From CAYRWK01 sp964427965 (GTDB taxonomy: Bacteria > Patescibacteriota > WWE3 > UBA101185 > UBA10185), in the NCBI GenBank assembly GCA_964427965.1, contig CAYRWK010000011.1, forward strand, positions 1-19,700: a stretch of 19,700 nt of DNA. The letters run 5' to 3'. Below are positions 7,351 to 13,626 of the stretch, piece by piece. The position numbers and the translations under genes were made by a program. The notes under the pieces were generated by a model. It did not search any database, had not been told where the DNA came from, and saw only the letters and a list, made by a program, of their open reading frames with translations. Within the stretch, counting starts at the first letter, position 1. Each line of letters opens with the position of its first letter.

Positions 7351-7355
7351 TCCGC

Positions 7356-7679
7356 ATGGCGAATACTAAATCGGCTGAAAAAGCTGTAAGACAATCTAAT
7401 AGAAAAAAATCCTTCAATCTTTTTTGGAAAAGAAAGATCAAAGCGTTGTCCAAAAGCCTTAAAGTTGCTGTGGAGACTAAGGATATTAATACTGATATAC
7501 TAAACAAGGAATTCGTCAGTCTTCAAAAAGTATTAGATAAGGCTGCAAAAACCAAAGCTATACATAAAAACAAAGCTAACCGCTTAAAGTCCAGATATGC
7601 TAAAAAACTTACTGCTCAAACCAAACAACCTACTGCAAAGCCAGCAAGAACCACAAAATCAAGATCCTCAAAATCCTGA
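7356..7679 (+). CDS. rpsT: 30S ribosomal protein S20
   Basis: Basic helical protein that binds 16S rRNA in the 30S body. The N-terminus MANTKSAEKAVRQSNRKKSF and the C-terminal core AAKTKAIHKNKANRLKSRYA followed by KKL are diagnostic. The core ends near residue 84, the usual length of S20; an extra 23-residue Thr/Lys/Gln/Ser tail (to residue 107) follows. That tail is exactly the region shared in another frame with the PilN-like ORF. Start ATG 7356 lacks an SD and follows a promoter by 9 nt. It stops at TGA 7677-7679. Confidence 0.97.
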   Translation: MANTKSAEKAVRQSNRKKSFNLFWKRKIKALSKSLKVAVETKDINTDILNKEFVSLQKVLDKAAKTKAIHKNKANRLKSRYAKKLTAQTKQPTAKPARTTKSRSSKS

Positions 7680-8205
7680 TAGAAGCCCCAACCTTCTAGT
7701 TTCATACACAATTTCCTTACTTGATAATTATGAGTTTGTAGCAAAATTAATCCTTTTTCTAAAAATCTTCATTGTTATCCTGCCGGCTTTATTTGTGCTT
7801 TCACTCCTACTAAATGACTGGGCGGATAAGCGAGTGACTGCTATTAAGGAGGAGAATTCTGTTTTGTCTGCTGAGCTTTCTGAATATGTGGAAATTGGTA
7901 AGGTAACAAAAAAAGTTATTGCGAAGACTGATTTATACAAGGCAGCTTTGAGCGAAAAGTACACCTCCTTCCCAAGACTGCAGAGTATAAAATCAAATCT
8001 TCCGGGGGATGTGCTTTTGTATAAGGTGCAGATCACAAAACTTTCCGGAACAATTACTGTTATATCCGGTAGACCTTTTTCGATATCTCAGTTTTTAACA
8101 AACTATGCAAATTCAAACGAGGTGTCAGAACTTATTTTAACCGTCGCTTCTTTTGACACTAAGTTAGGGGTGTATAACTCTTCTATGGAGGTTATTTTTA
8201 AATGA
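7597..8205 (+). CDS. PilN-like type IV pilus assembly protein (start uncertain)
   Basis: Up to 202 aa. From about residue 35 it has an amphipathic cytoplasmic start, one TM segment (51-72, LILFLKIFIVILPALFVLSL), a coiled-coil-like stretch (VTAIKEENSVLSAELSEYVE) and a small alpha/beta domain (LPGDVLLYKVQITKLSGTIT, ISQFLTNYANSNEVSELILT). This order is that of PilN/fimbrial assembly proteins; sequence evidence is topological rather than motif-based. The only canonical start in this frame is ATG 7597, which overlaps rpsT by 83 nt and adds a Gln/Pro/Asn-rich N-terminus; no ATG, GTG or TTG lies between rpsT and the TM. A non-AUG start near 7700 is possible. Its stop overlaps the next ATG by 4 bp (ATGA), so it is translationally coupled to the PilO-like gene. 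Confidence 0.68.
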   Translation: MLKNLLLKPNNLLQSQQEPQNQDPQNPDRSPNLLVSYTISLLDNYEFVAKLILFLKIFIVILPALFVLSLLLNDWADKRVTAIKEENSVLSAELSEYVEIGKVTKKVIAKTDLYKAALSEKYTSFPRLQSIKSNLPGDVLLYKVQITKLSGTITVISGRPFSISQFLTNYANSNEVSELILTVASFDTKLGVYNSSMEVIFK

Positions 8206-8846
8206 AGTGGTTTGATAAAGCCAAATTAAAACTTAGTCTTAATTATTTGGCTGACCCCAAAAAAGCTTTAAAAGTTTACTTACTTGTCGCGTTTGTGGAT
8301 TTAATTGTTTTTGGGTTTTTTGGCATGTACTTGTCGCTGGCTTCATATGGTAGAAAAAACGCTGAGTATATTAAAGAATTTGCCAACAGACGATCTTTAC
8401 AACAAACCAAAGTTTTTTTAGTAGATTCTTCTAAAACAATAGAATCCCTGGCACCCCAGCTTGTTAAGTTAGATGAAGCAATTCCTGACGAATCCGATAT
8501 TCACTCATATTTATCTTCTGTGGTTGCCGTTGCATCTGCAAACGGTTTTATTGTTTATGAATATGGGCAGGCTTCCGATAACTTTCCCAAAGAAGGCGCT
8601 ACTTTATTAAGAATAGTTTTGCGGGGTAATGCAGATAATGCCGACAAAGTGATTGATTTTATTGAAACATCCTCAAGACTTGCCTCCATAGAATCGTTAA
8701 CAATTGACCGTTCCGGAAGCACAAATGAGACGGTAATAAGTTTAAGATTGTTTTCTTTGCCAAAGAGTCTTGACTTGTATGGTGAGTTTAGTGCTACAAT
8801 AGACAAAGAGTATCTTGTGAATTTATTTAAACCTGCTCATGAATAA
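8202..8846 (+). CDS. PilO-like type IV pilus assembly protein
   Basis: 214 aa: short cytoplasmic N-terminus, one TM segment (about 24-47, KVYLLVAFVDLIVFGFFGMY), a helical region with repeated polar/hydrophobic spacing (KTIESLAPQLVKLDEAIPDE), and a C-terminal alpha/beta domain (SYLSSVVAVASANGFIVYEY, then RIVLRGNADNADKVIDFIET). PilO has exactly this layout and normally pairs with PilN under the pilus motor and PilM. The order PilN-like then PilO-like with a 4-bp overlap supports the pair. No pilM, pilB, pilC or pilin gene lies next to it here. The call is by architecture and neighbours. Confidence 0.68.
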   Translation: MKWFDKAKLKLSLNYLADPKKALKVYLLVAFVDLIVFGFFGMYLSLASYGRKNAEYIKEFANRRSLQQTKVFLVDSSKTIESLAPQLVKLDEAIPDESDIHSYLSSVVAVASANGFIVYEYGQASDNFPKEGATLLRIVLRGNADNADKVIDFIETSSRLASIESLTIDRSGSTNETVISLRLFSLPKSLDLYGEFSATIDKEYLVNLFKPAHE

Positions 8847-9297
8847 TTCGGAAGTAGCAAAAAATGGATTTAAAACTTTCCTAATAACGCTTTTGTTAAC
8901 ATTAGTTCTGTTTAGTGTGGTTTACTATTTAGCATCAGATTCTTCATTAAAGGTTGATATTGAAAAGGGTGATACTTCAAATGTTGTATCAGTAAAGAAG
9001 GATGCTACTACTGTAGGTAAAGTGGCTGCTGTTGCCAATGATTCTAGTGGGGAATTTGTTGTTAAGCAAAGTGCCTTTGAAGCTTTAAACAAACAAAAAA
9101 CCGCATCCCCGTTGGTTTTGGGTGCTGCCTCTACTGAGACCACTCAAAGTACTGTTCCTGCAACCGGAACTACGGAAATTACCTACGCATTTGTCGCCTC
9201 TTTATGTCTAACTGCTTTTGGTTTTTATATGCTTGTTGTTAGTCCAAGGAAAAAGGCTTTAGCCAATTTTGAGAGAAACGTTACAGGTAGACTATAA
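8839..9297 (+). CDS. Putative sortase substrate: signal anchor plus VPATG sorting signal
   Basis: 152 aa, no recognised domain. Residues 11-32 form an N-terminal hydrophobic segment (FKTFLITLLLTLVLFSVVYY) that can serve as signal peptide. A polar Ser/Thr/Lys-rich middle follows. Near the C-terminus, VPATG (106-110) precedes a hydrophobic stretch (116-134) and basic SPRKK (135-139): the order motif, TM, positive charges is that of LPXTG-type cell-wall sorting signals. A 13-residue tail after the charges is longer than usual. It overlaps the PilO-like gene by 8 bp and converges on a sortase gene 13 bp away. I infer a wall- or pilus-linked surface protein processed by that sortase. A plain two-TM protein is the alternative. 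Confidence 0.6.
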   Translation: MNNSEVAKNGFKTFLITLLLTLVLFSVVYYLASDSSLKVDIEKGDTSNVVSVKKDATTVGKVAAVANDSSGEFVVKQSAFEALNKQKTASPLVLGAASTETTQSTVPATGTTEITYAFVASLCLTAFGFYMLVVSPRKKALANFERNVTGRL

Positions 9298-9310
9298 AAA
9301 CTTTCTTACG

Positions 9311-10066
9311 CTAATTCTTTTCCGATGCTGTTATAAGTAACCTTTTTGCTTTTGTTCCCGCTGGATAGCAAGTCATTAATACAAGGGAGGACTCGTTAAG
9401 ATGCCCTGGTTTTAACTGCGCCTTTGGATCCACTTGTTCCGGTGCTTGCAAGATTTTCCCGTCAACTTTATAGCTGTACTCAACGTTGTTGTACATGATA
9501 TTTACTTCATCCCCCTGTTTTAAGGTATCTAGTGTTGAAAAGATTGCTTTGTAGTTTCTTGGATTATAGAACATGGGTAGTACGGAGTGGCCGTATATAA
9601 ACATTGTGCCTGCCTCTCCGGGAAGAGATGTGCCGGTGTACCTACCAAGGGCTTTATCGGGGTCAAGATCGGTTGGATTAGTTTCTACCAAAGCATTTTT
9701 TATTTTCAATGCAGGAATCGACAGATAAAAATATTCCGGCACATTCGCAGGCCGGCTAATTACATCATCCGTATTTATATTATCAAGAGTATCGACGGGG
9801 ATAGTCTGGGTAAGCTCAGTAAACTCAAAGGTGTTAAAACCAACCTCGGTTGCTAAAACAGTGTGGGTAATGGGACTTGGAATTTCATCGTAAGCTTTAA
9901 AAAAATAAACGGGAACAACAACCTGCGTTACAAAGACAAAAAGACCTAACAAAAGAAAACTAAAAGGTAGAACTCGAGTTCGTAGTAAAAACACCCAATT
10001 CACACTTTTATAAAATGGGTCAAATGATTCATCTTTTATATAAACGCTAGGCTTGAAGTTGGGCAT
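9311..10066 (-). CDS. Sortase family transpeptidase (class D/E-like)
   Basis: 251 aa: cytoplasmic N-terminus, one TM segment (about 34-55, PFSFLLLGLFVFVTQVVVPV), a linker, then a sortase beta-barrel. The catalytic triad is visible: His160 in MFIYGHSV, Cys233 in LVLMTCYPAGT, Arg242 in KRLLI. Cys followed by YPAGTKAKR fits the TCxPxGTxxxR signature of class D/E sortases. It cuts sorting signals and joins surface proteins to the wall or to each other. It is last in the pgk operon, its start overlapping the holA-like end by 20 bp, and faces the likely VPATG substrate convergently. Confidence 0.93.
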   Translation of the reverse strand: MPNFKPSVYIKDESFDPFYKSVNWVFLLRTRVLPFSFLLLGLFVFVTQVVVPVYFFKAYDEIPSPITHTVLATEVGFNTFEFTELTQTIPVDTLDNINTDDVISRPANVPEYFYLSIPALKIKNALVETNPTDLDPDKALGRYTGTSLPGEAGTMFIYGHSVLPMFYNPRNYKAIFSTLDTLKQGDEVNIMYNNVEYSYKVDGKILQAPEQVDPKAQLKPGHLNESSLVLMTCYPAGTKAKRLLITASEKN

Positions 10067-10685
10067 TTAAGATTTTTTCAATTGAAAGCGGAATGTACAT
10101 GTCTACGGACAATTCCCCCGTTTTTACTCCTTTGTCGATATTATATAGATTTAAAAGCAGTGTGCTAAGAGTTTGTTTGGGCATTTTGTGAGCATTCTTT
10201 CTAACACCGTACAGCAACATAGAAAAAATATAAAAAGGATCGTTGTCATCGTTTATGAGTTTGGTGTATTCAGTGTATATTTGTTTGCGGTTGCCCAAAA
10301 ATAGAGTGTCTACAAATTTAAATATGTTTGAGGTGATTTGCTTTTGATTATTTATTACTTTTGCCCCTAGTTTGTCTGCGGCTTTTAGAAAAGCATTTGT
10401 TTTTGTCAGTTCCTTGGAGGACAGCACTATAACATTTGTTTCGGCAGAAAGATTACTAAGGGCATCCACAAACGCATCTAGATTAGCCCTGCCGGCATTT
10501 GAAATGTCCAGCACAATAAAGGGTGGAGTTCCAAAAAGGTCATTCGAGGAGCATAAATCCTTTAGCTGACCGGGTGTGGTTTGTGTCACATCAATTTCTG
10601 TCCTGTCGTTACCAAGTTTTTTTTGTTGATTGAGAATAATATTTCTGGAGAAAGTGTAATTTTCTCCGTGTACTATGTAGATCAT
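10047..10685 (-). CDS. holA: DNA polymerase III delta subunit-like protein, short
   Basis: 212 aa versus about 340 for full HolA. The N-terminus MIYIVHGENYTFSRN matches the HolA opening, where a GEN/D motif follows the first strand. Then come LFGTPPFIVLDISNAG, NVIVLSSKEL and KTNAFLKAADKLGAKVI, in the order of the AAA+-like domains of the clamp-loader delta subunit. A helical C-terminus with FYIFSMLLYGVRKNAHKM resembles the delta collar region. It would open the sliding clamp in the clamp loader. The shortening lies mainly between the second and third domains. Family identity rests on these weak motifs. It starts 16 nt after the LCP stop. Confidence 0.65.
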   Translation of the reverse strand: MIYIVHGENYTFSRNIILNQQKKLGNDRTEIDVTQTTPGQLKDLCSSNDLFGTPPFIVLDISNAGRANLDAFVDALSNLSAETNVIVLSSKELTKTNAFLKAADKLGAKVINNQKQITSNIFKFVDTLFLGNRKQIYTEYTKLINDDNDPFYIFSMLLYGVRKNAHKMPKQTLSTLLLNLYNIDKGVKTGELSVDMYIPLSIEKILNAQLQA

Positions 10686-10701
10686 GCTTTAAAGTTTGAT
10701 A

Positions 10702-11835
10702 CTATGGTTGGCCAAACAAGTACCTTTGAACATAGGCATGTACTTGAGAGAAATCTCCTGCTCTGGGTATAAGCACATATCTTCCTCCATACAGACTATT
10801 ATCTGTTGGAGAGTAGAGCAGGCCTCCAACCTCGGCCGAACTTCGATCGTCCAATACAATTGATTTAATGTTACTAAACTGTACCTGCTGGGATAGCGTG
10901 TAAAAATTTTGTATTGCCGTGACATCTATGTCCGTATCAACATTTTCTGCGTATGTGTCATAAAGTTCCTTTAGCTTAACCGGATTTAAAATTGTGTTAA
11001 GTGACAACGCTTTATCTTTGATCGCTAAAATTACTTTTTGTTGTCTTTTTGCTCTGGCAAAATCAGTTCCCTCGTCATTTGTGCCGTGCCTGGATCTGGC
11101 AAATTTTAACGCAGTTTCCCCGTCCATTTTTTGCATTCCTGCCGAAAAGACCAGATGCTCGTATCTGCAAGGATATATTACCCAAAGCGGGCTATCTTGT
11201 AATTTGTCTATTTCGCTTTGGCTTTTTCCGCAAGTACTGTCTTCCATTCCTTCAACTGGGTATTGGTAATCTTCAAAAGAATTTTCAATATTTACGTTTA
11301 TCCCGCCTAGTACATTTACCGTATCTTTAAAAATATTAAAGTTAACAACTACATAGTAGTGAAGGGGGATACCCAAAACATTTTCGATTACTTCTTCTAG
11401 GTTTTCAGCCCCGCCGTCTTTTAATCCATCTACCGAGTAAATAGCGTTAATCTTTTCATATCCGCCCATTGGGTTTTGTACCCACAAATCTCTGGGGATA
11501 GATATTAGTACAATATCTCCTTCTACTCTGCCAATTGAGGCAACTATTAAAGTATCGGTTAGAACGGAGGTTACTGATCCGGTAGTACGTTCGTCAGAAC
11601 CTAAGATTAAAATATTTGTTCTACCGTCGGTTTCTTTTAAGTTTAGTGCAGAAACGTCCGTAATGATTGAAACAGGGTTGAACGCGGCTTTTGTAGTTTT
11701 CCAAAGCAATAAACCCCCGACCAGAACTCCGATAATTACAAATGTAAGTAAAAACATCTTTTTCTTAGAGTGTGTTTGCACCGGTTGGGTAGGCATTCTT
11801 TCAATATTTTGACTTTTTAAATTCACGTATTTCAT
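10702..11835 (-). CDS. LytR-CpsA-Psr (LCP) family cell-envelope protein
   Basis: 377 aa, single N-terminal TM anchor (27-45, MFLLTFVIIGVLVGGLLLW) and an extracellular LCP domain from about 73. Signature pieces: NILILGSDERTTGS, DTLIVASI, IVLISIPRDLWV with the conserved IPRD, YEKINAIYSVDG, and FARSRHGTNDEGTDFARAKR, which carries the conserved R-x-R/H and downstream Asp-Arg residues that bind polyprenyl pyrophosphate. LCP enzymes transfer lipid-linked polymers to peptidoglycan or other acceptors. An insert at about 196-224 carries two Cys (202, 223) that could form a disulfide outside the cell. It starts 13 nt after tpi and sits inside the glycolytic operon. Confidence 0.95.
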   Translation of the reverse strand: MKYVNLKSQNIERMPTQPVQTHSKKKMFLLTFVIIGVLVGGLLLWKTTKAAFNPVSIITDVSALNLKETDGRTNILILGSDERTTGSVTSVLTDTLIVASIGRVEGDIVLISIPRDLWVQNPMGGYEKINAIYSVDGLKDGGAENLEEVIENVLGIPLHYYVVVNFNIFKDTVNVLGGINVNIENSFEDYQYPVEGMEDSTCGKSQSEIDKLQDSPLWVIYPCRYEHLVFSAGMQKMDGETALKFARSRHGTNDEGTDFARAKRQQKVILAIKDKALSLNTILNPVKLKELYDTYAENVDTDIDVTAIQNFYTLSQQVQFSNIKSIVLDDRSSAEVGGLLYSPTDNSLYGGRYVLIPRAGDFSQVHAYVQRYLFGQP

Positions 11836-11848
11836 AAATTCTTTTGCT

Positions 11849-12517
11849 CTAGCTTATACTGACTTCGACAGCGGATATTAGCTCAAAGAAGTGCAAGGGG
11901 TCAAGACTGGCCTGACCAACCAAAAATCCGTCAAGTCTTTTAATATTAACTAATTGAGAGACGTTTTGTCTATTAACAGATCCGCCGTATAAGATTTTTG
12001 CTTGTGTTGGAAGGAGTTTTTCAACTTCATCAACTTTTGTTTTAATACTTACAGGGTCATCGGGACGATACTTACCGTTTTGAGAAATGTTATCTGGATT
12101 TTCCAAGGTCATTACGCAGCCTGGTTTATAAAGCCTTTTTGCGTCCGTTGGTTTTATAAAGCAAATGATTGGTGTAATACCGTGTTCTAAACATATATCT
12201 CTTTTTTGCTCTACTATTTCGATCGGTTCGTTCCTTTCGCTATGTCCAACTACGCAGTATTTGCAAAAAGTTTTTAATTCCTCTGCAGTTATTTCACCTG
12301 TGTGTGCTCCCGGCTCATAAATTGATACATCCTGTGCACTAACTATAAGGCCGGTGTTTTTAATTATTTCCAAAAAAGTAACCGATGGGGCGATAATTAC
12401 TTCAATCTTTGTACTGTCATATTTTTGTTCTTCGGAAGTTAGCGCAAACTCTTTAAGCCAGTCTTGCACTTTTGACAGATTCATATTTGATTTCCAGTTT
12501 GCGACTAGTAATTTCAT
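11849..12517 (-). CDS. tpiA: Triose-phosphate isomerase, short and divergent
   Basis: 222 aa (typical ~250). It interconverts DHAP and glyceraldehyde 3-phosphate. Seen: N-terminal ANWKSN with Asn7 and Lys9, VVGHSERN with catalytic His92, LYGGSVN (177-182) for phosphate binding and GFLVGQASL. Catalytic Glu is probably Glu139 in VMTLENPDN. The loop-6 lid after it, normally P-x-W-A-I-G-T-G, reads NPDNISQNG and is followed by extra residues, which is unusual. The usual CVGE motif of the preceding strand is ICFIKP. The overall fold assignment is firm, but kinetic properties may differ. It starts 7 nt after the AOR-like stop, in the pgk operon. Confidence 0.9.
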   Translation of the reverse strand: MKLLVANWKSNMNLSKVQDWLKEFALTSEEQKYDSTKIEVIIAPSVTFLEIIKNTGLIVSAQDVSIYEPGAHTGEITAEELKTFCKYCVVGHSERNEPIEIVEQKRDICLEHGITPIICFIKPTDAKRLYKPGCVMTLENPDNISQNGKYRPDDPVSIKTKVDEVEKLLPTQAKILYGGSVNRQNVSQLVNIKRLDGFLVGQASLDPLHFFELISAVEVSIS

Positions 12518-12524
12518 ACGTCTC

Positions 12525-13373
12525 TTAACTTAGTGTTTCCATAATTTTTCTAATTTGTTCGGGGAAGTTCTCAATGTCTTCATGTGTGTAATCATATCCT
12601 AAAATGTTTAAACATGAGAATACGTTTCCAACATCCGTAAAGATTTTTTCAGCGTATGAACATGCGACAAGTGAGTGAGCAAGAACATTTCCTCCGACTT
12701 CGCCTATTTTGGATTTTTGACAGCCCATTGGGCAACCTACGCAGGATGGGAATGAGTCGGAGGTAACGGTTAGGTTGTCTTTTTGATTTAAGATTTTATT
12801 GTATAGCACGTCATACTTTTCTGAATCAGGGATATCGTAAACTTTTGTACCGGTCACAACAACGTTATATATGTTTTTTTCTAAAAATTTGCGTTCTAAA
12901 AATTTTTCGGGGGATGAAAAGTATCTATCCACCAAAAGCTCTTGAGAGTTTTTGTCAAAGTATAAAATACTTCTTTTGCCGGGAAGGCCGATTGTGCCAA
13001 GATCGGTTTCAGCTTCTCTAAATGTTACACTTTCGTCTTCAATTTCTAGTGTTAACGGTATTCTGGATCTTCCGGTTAGTACTATTGAGTCAATGCCTGC
13101 AAATTGCATGCGGGAACCAAACGAACCTCCGATATATGTATCCTCAATGGTACCGTTGTCGTTTAACACTATAGATGTTTTTGAGCAAAAAGGAAAAAAC
13201 CCGTTAAGTGGTCCTATTGAAAAAACCACCGGATCGCGATCCTGGTTTTCAGATAGGAGTTTAAGCCCAATTCCTACCCCTCCTATATATTTTTTAAGAT
13301 TGGCATCTGATTTAACTTCTGCCAGTTTTCTTTGTAGATCTATATATAATATTTTTTTAGTTTGTAAGTTCAT
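12525..13373 (-). CDS. Truncated aldehyde:ferredoxin oxidoreductase-like protein
   Basis: 282 aa against about 600 in tungsten AORs. Residues 5-60 (KKILYIDL, YIGGVGIGLKLL, FSIGPLNG) and 82-103 (GGSFGSRMQFAGIDSIVLTG) follow the AOR N-terminal domain. CVGCPMGC (Cys211, 214, 218) matches the C-x2-C-x3-C of the AOR [4Fe-4S] site, followed by a stretch ending CLNILGYD that matches CxxLGLD of domain 2. The protein then stops: the fourth cluster cysteine, both pterin-binding DxxGL-type motifs and domain 3 are absent. Cys238 or Cys254 might substitute as ligand. It overlaps the ferredoxin gene by 17 bp, between pgk and tpi. By place it recalls GAP:ferredoxin oxidoreductase of the same superfamily, but catalysis is doubtful; its role is unknown. 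Confidence 0.8.
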   Translation of the reverse strand: MNLQTKKILYIDLQRKLAEVKSDANLKKYIGGVGIGLKLLSENQDRDPVVFSIGPLNGFFPFCSKTSIVLNDNGTIEDTYIGGSFGSRMQFAGIDSIVLTGRSRIPLTLEIEDESVTFREAETDLGTIGLPGKRSILYFDKNSQELLVDRYFSSPEKFLERKFLEKNIYNVVVTGTKVYDIPDSEKYDVLYNKILNQKDNLTVTSDSFPSCVGCPMGCQKSKIGEVGGNVLAHSLVACSYAEKIFTDVGNVFSCLNILGYDYTHEDIENFPEQIRKIMETLS

Positions 13374-13626
13374 TTTGTTCTTGCTCTTCCTCTATGGTAA
13401 AAACTTTAGCGGGGCATATATCCCTTATCTTTTGAATGTTTGATTTGTTAATGGATGGGTCAAGTTGGACGGAGAAGGTGGGTTTTCCTCCCTCTTCTTT
13501 TGATTTAAAAACTCTGATGAGGGCGTTGTTTAGACCAACGATACCAAGTTGTCTTTGGGCTTCCGCCACACATAATTCGCACCCTATGCACTTTTCCGGA
13601 AATGTTATTGTTAAATATTTAGCCAT
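13357..13626 (-). CDS. Single-cluster ferredoxin-like protein
   Basis: 89 aa. EKCIGCELC gives Cys13, Cys16 and Cys19, and DICPAKVF gives Cys71 followed by Pro, the C-x2-C-x2-C...C-P pattern of a one-[4Fe-4S] ferredoxin of the Thermotoga/Pyrococcus type (~60-70 aa). A Glu/Gln-rich tail (79-87) extends it. The start ATG lies inside the end of pgk (8-bp overlap) and its own 3' end overlaps the AOR-like gene by 17 bp, so all three are translationally linked. It is the natural electron partner of the AOR-like protein (inference). Confidence 0.88.
   Translation of the reverse strand: MAKYLTITFPEKCIGCELCVAEAQRQLGIVGLNNALIRVFKSKEEGGKPTFSVQLDPSINKSNIQKIRDICPAKVFTIEEEQEQNELTN

Noticed and set aside
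10689..10925. Minus-strand open frame overlapping the LCP 3' end
   Set aside because: It lies in another frame of the certain LCP gene and has no independent support.
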